Assembly: GCA_034231615.1 (NCBI GenBank)
Contig: CM067299.1
Location: 11,680,469 to 11,744,468, forward strand
Origin: Meghimatium bilineatum
Lineage: Eukaryota; Mollusca; Gastropoda; Stylommatophora; Philomycidae
Direction of reading: 5' to 3'
Length of the DNA stretch: 64,000 bases
Both the position numbers and the translations under genes were made by a program. The notes beneath the pieces were generated by a model that made no database searches, was not told the DNA's origin, and worked only from the letters and a program-made list of their open reading frames with translations. This document shows, piece by piece, positions 23,690 to 34,049 of the stretch (positions are counted from its first letter, which is position 1; each line of letters begins with the position of its first letter).

Positions 23690-23902
23690 TATGTCGTAAG
23701 AGACGACTACGAATTTTGGGATGGTGTAGGCTGTCCTATACCATGTAACGAAAAAGGGATGCAGAAGCCATGTCGAAGTCGGATGTCTCAGACCGAATGG
23801 CGAGTATATCTTAGCTAAGCTGTTAACCTCAACTCAACACATTCCGTTTTCTGGACTACATAATACTAATTACAGGAGTTTGAATACGAACGCAGAAGAT
23901 GA
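23690..23902 (+). mobile_element. Dispersed repeat DR-A, copy 4 (long form, plus strand)
   Basis: It starts GTCGTAAGAGACGACTACGA, continues through a CATGTCGAAGTCGGATGTCT block and a GCTAAGCTGTTAACCTCAAC block, and ends CAGGAGTTTGAATACGAACG followed by CAGAAGA. This is the same order as the reverse-complement copies at 9.5 and 49.2 kb. Confidence 0.7.
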
Positions 23903-23937
23903 CGGAGCTCTTGCTTGCAAAGAAATTTAATATAAAC

Positions 23938-24062
23938 ATCTATGTATGCATCTATGTACGCATATATTTACGCATCTATGTACACACGTATATAGATCTA
24001 TATACACATATCTATACACATATATGTACACACCTATGTACACCTGTATGTGCATGTACTAA
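23938..24062. repeat. ATGTACACAT-type simple repeat
   Basis: Imperfect 12-bp-like units of the TCTATGTACGCATATAT / CTATGTACACAC kind. AT/GC composition shifts sharply here. Confidence 0.7.
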
Positions 24063-24194
24063 AATTCCTTATTGTTATAAAAATTTAGTAAGGAAAACGT
24101 AATACATGGTTTACAGCTTGGCTTAGTGATTTGGGTCTTTGCGCTTATCACTTCAAACTTCAGGAATGTTTTGATCATTTCGTTCTGTGGGATT

Positions 24195-24260
24195 GTACAG
24201 CAACTTCACCCATACCTTCTTTAGTCGTCTCTTACTGCTTTCCTGACGGACAATAATTTA
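24195..24260 (-). mobile_element. DR-A fragment
   Basis: CTTTAGTCGTCTCTTACTGC resembles the AGTCGCC(T)TTACGAC end of DR-A. Only this end is present. Confidence 0.4.
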
Positions 24261-24334
24261 TAGGCCATAAGTTCATACGAACTTGATCTCATTGAGTAAA
24301 ATCACTTACATCTTTGTTCACGGACAAAATTGGT

Positions 24335-24442
24335 GTGGTGGGAAACGAGCGAGCCGACACGATGGCTGGATCTGCTTCTGTAACAGGTGATCAACCTAGA
24401 AGATATACAATGATCTGCGAGAGTCTGAACAGAACAATGGTA
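24335..24442 (+). mobile_element. LINE RNase H signature fragment
   Basis: The plus strand reads GVVGNERADTMAGSASVT and then a VTGDQPRRYTMICESLNRT segment. GNERAD is the conserved block near the end of type 1 RNase H domains in LINEs (GNExAD, with the last Asp catalytic). The frame runs straight into the following 36-bp array. Only this end of the domain survives. Confidence 0.8.
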
Positions 24443-24740
24443 ATATTTAGAGGTAAATGAGCATGTGTGAATTCTGAGTGGAAATATAAATGTGCATGTG
24501 TGATGAATTCCGAGTGGAAATATAAATGAGCATGTGTGATGAATTCTGAGTGGAGATATAAATGAGCATGTGTGATGAATTCTGAGTGGAGATATAAATG
24601 AGCATGTGTGATGAATTCTGAGTGGAAATATAAATGAGCATGTGTGATGAATTCTGAGTGTAGATATAAATGAGCATGTGTGATGAATTCTGAGTGGAGA
24701 TATAAATGAGCATGTGTGATGAATTCTGAGTGGAGATATG
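24443..24740. repeat. 36-bp minisatellite, about 8 copies
   Basis: The unit is GTGGAAATATAAATGAGCAT then GTGTGATGAATTCTGA; variants have GTGGAGATAT or GTGTAGATAT. One unit lacks GATGA. Because 36 is a multiple of 3, minus-strand frames stay open and give 12-residue repeats (STQNSSHMLIYI and SPLRIHHTCSFI in two frames). It directly follows an RNase H relic. Confidence 0.95.
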
Positions 24741-24744
24741 CGTA

Positions 24745-25255
24745 ACACCAATATCACACATCCATAGAAAATTTTAACAACCAGCGCAGAACCGCAACCA
24801 TCAGCCGCTCTATCTGATTGAATTACTAAAGCGAAAATATGAGAACTTATGGATGGATATGTCCGTTGTGCGAAGTCATAATCAAGAAATATAAATATAA
24901 ATCGAAATTTAAACCTCGATCTCACATCCGCAGACGTCTAATGCCTGATGGAATAATTTTTACATCGTTTTTAATTAATTTATTCATACGCAATATCGCT
25001 ATCGGATTTTACAAAAATTATTGGAAACAAAGATTCCAGCAATATAAACCCCATTTCAAGTATTCTGTTTTCTCATTGTAATAATATATCTTTGTCATGG
25101 TCTTAAAAATGCATTGATATAATTAATTATTAACCAATATTTTAATACTTTTTTATAGATCATGCAACCGCCGAAATATGAAGATACAAAACATCATCTC
25201 AATTATTTTAGGTAAATTTTTAATATTCGCGAGCCTTGTATATCTATATATCATT
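24745..25255. other. Unassigned AT-rich DNA
   Basis: Short open frames only; no recognisable motif. Confidence 0.4.
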
Positions 25256-25260
25256 CTATC

Positions 25261-25320
25261 CATCTGTCTGTTTCTTTGTCCATCTGTCTGTTTCTTTGTC
25301 CATCTGTCTGTTTCTTTGTC
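25261..25320. repeat. 20-bp tandem repeat, 3 copies
   Basis: CATCTGTCTGTTTCTTTGTC is repeated exactly three times. It is followed to 25435 by looser (T)CTATCTGTC-type simple sequence. Confidence 0.97.
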
Positions 25321-25484
25321 AAACTGCCTAATGATTTATATCTATTCATTTTCTATCCATTTATCAATGCATTATCTGCTTATCTATCTATCTGTCCATC
25401 TTTCTGCATGTCTGCCTGCTTGTCTGACTGTTTGCCTGTATTTCGGTATTTATATATATATAAGTACATCCGATAAATTTCATA

Positions 25485-26395
25485 TTCACTCAGGTGGGAG
25501 ACAGGGATGTTTACTATCCCCCTCTTATTGTTCATAACATGCATAGAACAAAGTAGCAAAGACAACGGAAGAATACAATTTGAAGGACAACTTCAACGAG
25601 ATACTATTTGCAGACGACCAAACACTAGTGGTATCATCAAAAGAAGAACTACAAAGACAAATAGACAGATTACATCAAACATGCCATACCTTTAATATGA
25701 AGATAAATATATATATATGACCGAAATATAATGACGATAGGAAGAACATAAAGAAACACCAATATATATATATATATATTGACAACAACAGATTTAGCCA
25801 AGGGACAGAATTCACACATCAATAAAATACTATAACAACAGACAGCAAGAGCAGCAAAGAAATACACAATAGATGTAGTAAAGCATACCAAGCCCTAGGA
25901 CAAATGATACCAATCTTCAGAAACAAAAACGTAGATTTAAGCACCAAAATAACACTATTCAAAATGATTATTATGCCAGCGTTGTTCTACCAATGCCAAA
26001 CATGGGCAACGACAGCACAAGACAAACGTAAACTTGTGACAGCTGAAATGGCATGCTTACGCAGAATCCTAGGAATATCGTTAAGAGACAGGGTGAGGAA
26101 TGAGGACATCCGACAAACAACCGGCACCACCCAAATCTTAGAATAGATCAAGATACAGCAGATCAAATTTGTTTGCACACATCAGCAGATTACCATCAGA
26201 CAGCATATCACAGCAAGCTATGATACACAGATACAGCGATGGCAGACCTAGAGGCCGACCACGAAAACGAGTGGCCACAACAAGAAAAAAAAAGGCGACA
26301 AATTCCACAATATACTCAGCACATGCGAGGGACATCTCTAGAGAACTATTCTACTCCTGACGGTGAAAGGCAACAAAGGGTTTAGAGAATAGATA
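25485..26395 (+). mobile_element. LINE reverse-transcriptase relic with FADD box
   Basis: The plus strand shows, in order, GGRQGCLLSPLL (normally GVRQGCxLSPxLF), then ILFADDQTLVVSSKEELQ with the catalytic FADD at 25607-25618, then RQIDRLHQTCHTFNMKI. A (TA)n-containing insertion near 25705-25780 replaces the expected YLG block. The frame continues with KITLFKMIIMPALFYQCQTW, MACLRRILGISLRDRVRNED, FAHISRLPSDS and DGRPRGRPRKRV. Several frameshifts lie between these blocks. RT copies element RNA into DNA at the target site; this copy is broken but is the only one in the window with a readable catalytic motif. Confidence 0.9.
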
Positions 26396-26399
26396 GATT

Positions 26400-27040
26400 A
26401 CGCCTTTTGATTTTAGGTTGGTTTTTTTGTAACAGTATATCAATTCTACTCACTTCTTCGCAATTTGTATTTTCAATTTTAACGGTTATTTCCTTTTAAA
26501 GCTAGATGGTTTTCGTGGTATCCATGCATATTTAAGATGATTGCTATGACATTCCTCATGTATTTAAATTTGTAAAAGCAATATTTTCCATAAAATATTC
26601 TGCAACGAAAATATGTTTTTCATTGGTATAAGGTATATTATTCTGTTTTAACTCAACTTTAGTTGTCTAAAATAAAAATAAAAATTAGTATTGATGTCAC
26701 TTTAGTTTTTTTCGGCATTCATTTTTTGTAAATAAAATATACGCCGTTTTGTTTAAAAATCACATTATAGAGAAAAGGTAGATATAACTTTCCCAATACA
26801 TTTTTACATATTCTGCATACCTGAATCTAATACACTAAAATATTTAATAATCACATTTGCATCATGGTAAACCTTAAAATGTGAATGCAGGAGAGTAATG
26901 GTGATAGGTAATATACCTGTCTGGCTTGGATTTTTCACACCAAACCACTCATGTATTTCACACCTCCTGTTGCGGTTTCTTGTTCATTTAAGTACAATGT
27001 TTTGATGCGTTGAATTAAGTCTAGAGGTACGATAATTTCT
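26400..27040. other. Unassigned AT-rich DNA
   Basis: No feature recognised. Confidence 0.4.
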
Positions 27041-27041
27041 T

Positions 27042-27385
27042 CTACAGCTCACTTATTATGATAGAAATCTGAAAGCAGAAGAAGGTTGCTCCTCTTTGGT
27101 ACTCCCCAGTAGTTGAGTTGACATTCTTTAAACTTGCAAGTATTAAGTCACGTTGTTCGAGTGCCCCAAGATGGCTCGTGCAGGGCACGCTTGACTTCAT
27201 GGCTGCAATATTGATAGGTTGCAAGGTACACTGATATTCATTGTCATAGAAACCTCTAAGATTTTCATTTTTAGTACAATGGTAAGAGAACATTTTCTGA
27301 TGGAATTCATATAGTTGGACAAAAAATGTGCAATATATAATTCGAAAATTGAATTGGACATTAGAATACGTATTTTTTAAATATA
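27042..27385 (-). other. Open frame without recognisable domain
   Basis: The minus-strand frame (124 codons to 27416) includes a segment reading NEYQCTLQPINIAAMKSSVP and CTSHLGALEQRDLILASL. This stretch is less repetitive and a little less AT-biased than its surroundings. No family was recognised. The 5' part of the frame lies in the 34-bp array. It could be a decayed element or an exon; evidence for either is weak. Confidence 0.15.
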
Positions 27386-27388
27386 ATA

Positions 27389-27780
27389 ATGTGCACAGTC
27401 GTCTGTATTTATTCATATTACAATGTGCACAGTCGTCTGTATTTATTCATATTACAATGTGCACAGTCGTCTGTATTTATTCATATTACAATGTGCACAG
27501 TCGTCTGTATTTATTAATATTACAATGTGCACAGTCGTCTGTATTTATTCATATTACAATGTGCACAGTCGTCTGTATTTATTAATATCACAATGTGCAC
27601 AGTCGTCTATATGTATTCATATAATAATGTACAATCTTCTGTATTTATTTATTTATATAATAATGTGCACAATCTTCTGTATTTATTTATATAATAATGT
27701 GCACAGTCGTCTGTATTTATTCATATCATTGCGTGCACATTTTCTGTATTTATTTATATAATATTGTGCAGTCTTCTTTA
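27389..27780. repeat. 34-bp minisatellite, about 11 copies
   Basis: The unit is GTGCACAGTCGTCTGTATTT then ATTCATATTACAAT; starts at 27391, 27425 and 27459. The first six or so units are nearly identical. Later units shorten, change CAGTCG to CAATCT or CATTTT, and decay toward 27.85 kb. 34 is not a multiple of 3, so the open frame across it cycles through three readings. Confidence 0.95.
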
Positions 27781-28380
27781 TTTCATTCACATCATAATGT
27801 GCATAGTGTCTTCCTAAATTCACTAATATAATACTGTACACATTTTGTACAGCAATTTTCCTATATATAATGTGTACAGGTTTTGCTGGAATTCTCTCAA
27901 AATATTAGGCACATTTTCATTAAGAATTCATAAACACAGCCAAAAAAAAAAACACCAAAAAACTTACTTCATATATTACAAACAAATAGCTCATATTTCT
28001 GTACAAATTTCTTGTCAGTTCATAATTAAAGAATCAGTGGGGTTGCTAAACAGGTGCCGTAAACAAACTTCCATACTGACAGGGACAAATCATATTATAA
28101 CTGCAGCTGTCTCAGCTGATAGAAGAGTAATCTGTGTTGACAACACAATTATATATGCTGCTGTCAGGGTCAAAATGTAATTTCAGAATTTCCAGGATAC
28201 TGGTTGCATTTTCTTTTCTATATTTTAGCAGATGAAATAATTAAATTGACGTTCAGGTCATGATGTATGAATGTGTATAGATGTATATATGTTTGATGTA
28301 TAGATGTATGTGTGACGTCTTTCGAAACATCGAAAACAATGTTAATAAAATGGCTATTGTAAAAACGAAATATATTCATT
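27781..28380. other. Decayed array edge and unassigned DNA
   Basis: Up to about 27.87 kb, ATAATGTGCA/ATACTGTACA remnants of the 34-bp unit are visible. Around 28270-28310 there is a GTATAGATGTAT simple repeat. No gene recognised. Confidence 0.4.
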
Positions 28381-28384
28381 AAAT

Positions 28385-29000
28385 CATTGGTACCATGCCT
28401 TCCGGCGTAGGCGATACTGTCTTTCCACTGTCATCTGTGTGTTATACATTTAAATATAGTTTCTGATGATTCTGCATCATGCCAGGCTTTCAAGCCATAA
28501 AACATTGTCTCAAGTTGTTTTCCTCTGCCTCTCTTAACCTCGATCTTTCCAGTTGTTACGATGTTCTCAAGCCTACCTCTTCTCATGATATGACCCAGGA
28601 ACTGTGATTGTCGTCTTCTAATGCAGTTAATAAGTTCTTTACTTCAGTTGATAAGTTGTAGAATTACAGGATTACTTTATTTTAGCAGCCCATGATATTT
28701 TCAACATTCTTCTATAAAACCACATCTCTGTATCCTGCACGTTTCTTGTAATTTGTCAATTATCCATGTTGTACTACCATATAACAGTATGGGCTCTATG
28801 TAACATTTTAGTATGATATTTCTTACTTCTATTGATAGCGAATTATTACACAAGATGTTCCTCATCTTTTGGAATGCTACTTTTGCATGTGCTATTCGAC
28901 TTTTTATCTCAGTGGCGAATCGACCATATGATGTAATAATTGTGCCCAAATATTTAAATTTGTCAACTCATTTAAGTACAGTGCCGTTGACTAAATATAT
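28385..29000 (-). mobile_element. LINE reverse-transcriptase C-terminal relic
   Basis: The minus strand reads YLGTIITSYGRFATEIKS-type sequence (a frame break separates YL from GTI), RIAHAKVAFQKMRNILC, KCYIEPILLYGSTTWII and RIQRCGFIEEC. After a frameshift, NIVTTGKIEVKRGRGKQLET, a MFYGLKAWHDAE segment and QWKDSIAYAGRHGTND follow. These match the post-catalytic and C-terminal blocks of the relic at 14.6 kb, so both belong to one subfamily. The FADD box is not present. Confidence 0.88.
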
Positions 29001-29004
29001 ATAT

Positions 29005-29415
29005 ATTTATAATGATTTAGGTATCACTTAAACTTTGCATCCACGGCTCAGTACAGACATGTTTTAAGAAAGTGGTACTTTCTGTACTATCATTAGTAGT
29101 ATGATGATAGAAGTGATGGCGGCGAGCAGGGCAATGATATGGTTTGAGCCCCGGAGTGTTACAGATGTATGTGCGCCATTTACTTTCTACCACTGCATTA
29201 ACATTGTTTTCCATTTTGTGAAAGGCGCACATATAAATCTATACATATATTTTTAAATATCTGATTGAAACATCACTAAATACTAGCAAAGGAAACCGAT
29301 GATAAAAGTTTATTCATATATTTTCTATTTGACGATTACATTAGTTGTGTTTATAGAAATCGCATAGCTTTTCGTTAGAAGAGAAACAGAAGAGGAAACA
29401 TAAATTGACTGAAAG
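29005..29415. other. Unassigned DNA
   Basis: No gene or repeat recognised. Confidence 0.35.
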
Positions 29416-29417
29416 AA

Positions 29418-29605
29418 AGAAGTTGTGTTTAATCCCCCATTGACAAGAGAAGTTGTGTGGAATCCCCCATTGGCAATAGAAGTTGTGTGGAATCCCCCAT
29501 TGGCAATAGAAGTTGTGTGATATCCCCCATTGGCAAGAGAAAGTTCTGCGGGATCCCTCATTGGCAAGAGAAGTTGTATGGGATCTCCTATTGACAAAAG
29601 AAGTT
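29418..29605. repeat. 30-bp minisatellite, about 6 copies
   Basis: The unit is GAAGTTGTGTGGAATCCCCC then ATTGGCAATA, with substitutions such as TTGACAAGA and GGATCCCTCA. The 30-bp period keeps one minus frame open (NGGFHTTSIA repeats). Confidence 0.93.
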
Positions 29606-29995
29606 GCGGCGAAGTAAGTGGAAAATTGTACAGAACTTGTTATAATATGATATTAACTCAAACTTCCTTGATTCTTTACATAAGTACTATTGTTATACAG
29701 TTTTACACTTCCATTATTCTTTACAGAAGTATTATTGTTATACAGTTTTACAGCAGTCTGACTTATTGCAGAACTGTATAGCAATTTTGAATTTGTTTAA
29801 GGCCGAAATTGGATGTGCTGAGATGAAATGTACAAATAACGCAGCTATGCTGTAAAAAAGCGCAATGTATTTCACACATTTCAGCTGAAATCACACGAAA
29901 ATTTGTAATAATTATCTGAAATCGAACGCTGAAGAAGAATCTGTATTTACTGTTGCAGGTACGTATGACACATTTCTATGTCTATCTATTTATCT
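29606..29995. other. Short duplication and DR-A tail remnant
   Basis: About 29650-29755 holds an imperfect tandem duplication around ATTGTTATACAGTTTTACA. Near 29924 CGAACGCTGAAGAAGAA matches the DR-A 3' tail on the plus strand. Nothing else was recognised. Confidence 0.5.
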
Positions 29996-29999
29996 ATGT

Positions 30000-30560
30000 G
30001 ATTTGTCCTTCACAGAACGTTGTTCTCACTGCCACTCTGTAAGACTCTCCGTTCTGTGCAAGTTGTTTAGCTTTTCTAATGTCATGTTCAAAAGGTCTTC
30101 AATGCCCTTTGTCCATCGTTGTCTTGGTCTCCCTTTTGTTCTCTTACCTGCAACTTTTCTCTCTATTATTAATCTTTCTAAAATATTGTTTCATTTCATA
30201 TCTCCGAAATATGTTAACTTGTGTTTTTATTGTGTTAGTTTTGAGGAACCAGACATCTAACCAACCAGACATCTAACCAACCAGACATCTAACCAACCAG
30301 ACATCTAACCAACCAGACATCTAACCAACCAGACATCTAACCAGAAGTTCAAATTTTGCGCCGTCAGCGTCAGTTAATCTTTCTATTCATTCATTCTATT
30401 CTTAGGATCTGTATATAATATTATATTTCAAATATCAATGATTTCTTTTTCACTGCGATGTCAGTACCCACGTCTCACAACCATATGTTGTCACTGGAAA
30501 TGTATAGCTTCTTTATTGTTGTAACTTTGTTTTTCTTTTGCCCCTTCACATATATTTTTC
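30000..30560 (-). mobile_element. LINE C-terminal relic split by a 16-bp array
   Basis: On the minus strand 30440-30500 reads PVTTYGCETWVLTSQ, the YGxExWxLT block of LINE ORF2. After a 16-bp tandem array, 30020-30160 reads AGKRTKGRPRQRWTKGIEDL and then a LNNLHRTES segment. These are the RGRPRxRW block and the start of the A.DRxxWR block. The tandem array sits where the intervening LINE sequence is expected, so it either expanded inside the element or replaced part of it. Confidence 0.82.
30243..30342. repeat. 16-bp tandem repeat, about 6 copies
   Basis: CCAACCAGACATCTAA is repeated with almost no variation, inside a LINE relic. The low divergence suggests recent expansion. Confidence 0.97.
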
Positions 30561-30689
30561 AACTGAGATGTTTTTTTTTCTAGAGCTTTGCTTTAGTCAG
30601 CGAAATTGTTAAGAGCTTGTGTGTTACCCAAACTCTACAGACACCTTTCAAGCATACCATTATATTTCACAGGGACGGAAATTGTCAAA

Positions 30690-31090
30690 ATAATCAAACA
30701 GGTAGCGCATGGAATTACCAAAGGTTTTCTACTAAATAGGGTGTGGAATTACCAAAGGTTTTCTACTAAATAGGGTATGAAATTACCAACCTTTTTCTAC
30801 CAGATAGGGTATGAAATTATCAAACGTTTTCTACTAAATCGGGTATGAAATTACTAAACGTTTTCTAACAGATAGGGAATGAAATTACCAAAGTGTTCTA
30901 CCAGGTAAGGTATGAGATTACTACATTTTTGTACCAGGTATGGTATGAAATTACCCGTGTTTTCTACCATGTAGGGTATGAAATTACCAGTGTTTTCAAT
31001 CAGGTAGAGTATGAAATTACCCGTGTTTTCAACCAGGTAGGGTATGAAATTACCAGTGTTTTCAACCAGGTAGGGTATGAAATTACCAAC
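30690..31090. repeat. 33-bp minisatellite, about 11 copies
   Basis: The right-hand units read TTACCAGTGTTTTCAACCAG then GTAGGGTATGAAA. Left-hand units are more divergent (TTACCAAAGGTTTTCTACTA then AATAGGGT). The gradient of divergence runs from left (old) to right (young). Confidence 0.92.
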
Positions 31091-31249
31091 TAAAATTTAA
31101 AAAAAAAAGAAATCGATCATATGAAATCATTTATTTTAGTACATAGCAAAGAATTGTATTTTATAGACATGCTATATTTCACGAAACCATTGTGCCATAT
31201 GCAAGTTATGGTTGCTCTTATAAATATGACGGATGGTTTCTGAGTCCTG

Positions 31250-31515
31250 GTATGTACAGGCGAGACCGTGGACAGCAGTAGACCTCTGTACATAATTAAT
31301 TAGGACTTCATTCGTTATGTTTTTGATTATTGTTGTGATCTTCGTTGGTCACTATTTATATAGTTGAAGTCGCATGCCAATAATAGCCAAGGCATATCCA
31401 CGTAAATAATTTGTGACCAACAACAATCACAAGCTATAATGAACGAAGTACTAACTAATTCTGTATATCGGTCTCCTAAGTACCGTTGAAGGTCACGGTA
31501 AAGGCATCCAGATCT
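31250..31515. mobile_element. MITE-like inverted-repeat element, copy 3 (best preserved)
   Basis: The left arm has CTTCATTCGTTATG, TGATTATTGTTGTGAT and GTTGGTCACTATTTATA. The right arm has TTTGTGACCAACAACAATCA and ATAATGAACGAAGTACTAAC, the inverse with a few mismatches. The centre is GCATGCCAATAATAGCCAAG. Outer flanks GAGACCGTGGAC and AAGGTCACGGTA extend the inverted repeat. Total length is about 250 bp and there is no coding capacity. The 53.9-kb copy shares the outer GAGACCGT.AC..AGT..AGACCTCTG block. Confidence 0.8.
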
Positions 31516-31727
31516 ATGCCTGGTAAATGTTGGATGTCAATATCAGGTGTCTATGCTAGGTGTCTATGTATGGTGTCTACAATATCACAGTACACTCATT
31601 TATATTGTTAGTGACAATCATCATCATCATGTGGTGTCTCCGCAATGTAAATTGCTTGTGACGGATCTTCAACATTATGTTTTTAACTTGGAAAGTACAC
31701 TATGCTAAAGTATAACTTGGGGGATCT

Positions 31728-31790
31728 CATGGCGTTGTGATTAAGATGTGCACATTGTGATCAATAGTCACTTGTTCGAATGTGGCTCGT
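31728..31790 (+). mobile_element. Possible tRNA-like SINE head
   Basis: CATGGCGTTGTGATTAAGAT (A-box-like) is followed about 35 bases later by TTGTTCGAATGTGG (B-box-like). No SINE body follows; LINE RNase H sequence begins at once. It may be a chance match. Confidence 0.35.
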
Positions 31791-32170
31791 GTCATCATGT
31801 CATGTTGTGCCAGGACATGCAGGAGTCCGGGATAATGAGACAGCAGATAGGTTGACAGCATACGCTGCTACTACTGCTGTTGGTGGAGCGATAGATCGGG
31901 TAGACATTTTAAACGGCCTATGGGAAAACGCACGAAAAAATGATTGTACAAGTGACAATGACTCTTGTTCCATGACTAGAATAAGAGAGCTTGGTTTAAA
32001 ATGTGGTGTTGCTAGAAAGGAGCGGTTTTGTAGTGAGAAAAAATGATGGTCAATATACGACGTACTGGGACCGTCAGTCTACGTATAATGGCGGATACAC
32101 TCAAGGAGAGATCAGAAAACCTATGGATTTGTCTGGAGTGCAGTGATGACGATCCAACGACTAACTTACT
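31785..32170 (+). mobile_element. LINE RNase H and C-terminal relic
   Basis: The plus strand reads VVPGHAGVRDNETADRLTAY, the end of a type 1 RNase H domain with the GNExAD block changed to DNETAD. It continues with GGAIDRVDILNGLWENARKN and a SMTRIRELGLKCGVARKERF segment. A frameshift at about 32040 leads into RRTGTVSLRIMADTLKERSE and NLWICLECSDDDPTTN. I recall this order (PGHAGV, RADIxNxL, GTVSxxTLxDxL, LWxCPxCxxDxPT) from RNase H-bearing retroelement proteins common in molluscs. Upstream RT is missing. Confidence 0.85.
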
Positions 32171-32199
32171 AACTACCTAAATAACTAACTAACTCACGT

Positions 32200-32350
32200 C
32201 ATCTTGTTTATAAAGTTGAGTTGTTTTTGGAGATCCTCGGTGTTCCTTGCTGGAGGCTACGAGTACGTGCTATGAGTGGTACATTCCACAAGATGAATGC
32301 AGCTTCGTTGAGAGGGACATAGTACATCTGGGGTAACCTGAGTACAATGA
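32200..32350 (-). repeat. Dispersed repeat DR-B, copy 2
   Basis: The reverse complement shares CCCTCTCAACGAAGCTGCA and CTTTATAAACAAGATGACG with 1.59-1.74 kb. It lies just after the RNase H relic, about 30 bases past a TAACTAACTAA run, so it may be the start of another inserted element. Confidence 0.65.
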
Positions 32351-32354
32351 AGTC

Positions 32355-33740
32355 AGTCCTAAACGCCTGGTATGCCCTTTGAGACTGTAACATATCCATC
32401 ACGTGATATCTCCCTCCCACATTTATCTATGCCTACCTCTCGCGCGCCTCCCTTCAACTCTTCCCTAGTAAGGTCTTCAATAATAAATATCGATAGTGTA
32501 ATGAGTCACAAGTGTACAGGCAGAAATGTGCATTCCAAAAAGTGCAATGCGAAACAATATGGAAGACAAGAACACGTACAAAAATATCGTCATGGATGCA
32601 TACTATAGCGCAATATAAGAGTGCAAATACGAACAGAAACATGTTCTCTAGAAAATAAAAACATGGTATGGATCTCGAAATAAACATGGTATGGATGAAA
32701 AGTTAACCTATTTTTGGAACAAAATATTGGCAGATGTTGCTTGTGGAAATTTAAGGAAGAATGACGTAGACAAGGTGTCCATTGAATCGGTATAGAATTT
32801 CCAGATGTGTACAAGAAGATATAACCGATATAATGAACAAAACTAGATCTGTTTTTGTTAATCTAAGATATCACTGGGAACATTGTATACAATCTAAGAT
32901 ATGATTATGCACCAGGTGTTTAATTGTATGTCTTCTTCAGGGCACGGATTACTGTAAAGAAAGATAAAGTTTTCTGTTATAAAATCGTCCTTCTACGCCA
33001 GCGCCTTCATTTTTTTGTTTATTCATGCTACACATGTATATCTCAAAAGTGTAGTTGCTATCATTCAAACTCAATTTAATATTATTAGCATGGGTTGCGG
33101 TGATCCTCAATGTATGTTATGTGTGCATCCCGGGGGGGGGGGATGGAGATTTGCAGTTGGTCCACGAATACCAAAATATGGAAAATCACAGGCCCGCGTG
33201 ATGGCACACAGAATCGTAACGTATGAAGGTGTATATCAATCAATACACCCTAAGATAACGTTTTGAGCTCTAAAGAAATTCTTCAAACTTTCTCTTAGGG
33301 TGCCACTGGTTGAATATCTGTCCTAAAGAGGGATTACTATGAAAACGGGCTGGGAGCGACTCATTTACATGATTTTGTTTAACTTCCCGTCTGTATTCAC
33401 AGCTGGGGTTTCACAATGTGACCCATCTATTTGGTTATGTAATCTTATTCTATTTCTCTAATTCTCTAAATGAGAAGTATGCATATAATAAAATATACGT
33501 TATTTCACTCTCACGAAGTTGAAGTCGAGATGGCTTGAATATAATTCAGGATGTAGTGAATGAACAAGGCGTTCTGAGTTCCACGTCATCTTCTACGCTA
33601 TCATCTATGAGAATCGCCTTTCTACTAACCATTGTGCCAGTATCTACGTATTCTACCGAGACCAGTCTTCACATGCTTGGGTAGACAGACCCTATTTTCA
33701 GCAACCTTATTACATCGATCGCTCTAACTTCGAAATTTCT
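32355..33740. other. Unassigned DNA
   Basis: The stretch is mixed in composition, with a G run at about 33132-33140. Several 60-85 codon frames exist but none has a recognisable motif. Confidence 0.4.
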
Positions 33741-33744
33741 CACT

Positions 33745-33993
33745 ACACACATTCATACATACATACAGATATACATACAACACACAAACATACATATATG
33801 CATACCTACATACACACCATGCAGTTGCAACTTAAACTTATACCTACACACGTACATTCATATATTTTTAGACATATAATAAATTAATGAGTAAGTACGC
33901 ATATAAATAAATGGATGTATGTGTGATGAATCCATCTATTTACAAATAAGTAGTTATATGAACATACACTTATATATCGTAGGAAAGATATTA

Positions 33994-34044
<51 letters not shown>

Positions 34045-34045
34045 T
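33745..34045. repeat. CATACATA simple repeats and (TA)n
   Basis: ACATACATA-type simple sequence lies at 33749-33830, and an uninterrupted (TA) run of over 20 dinucleotides spans about 33997-34043. Confidence 0.92.
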
Positions 34046-34049
34046 GGAA

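Noticed and set aside
24302-24925. 207-codon minus-strand frame as a secreted repeat protein
   Set aside because: The frame is the 36-bp array plus flanks, and the opposite strand next to it encodes an RNase H relic. A second overlapping frame is equally open.
27328-27761. Cys/Tyr-rich repeat protein on the plus strand
   Set aside because: The 34-bp period shifts frame each unit; two overlapping frames are equally open, as expected for a repeat lacking stops.
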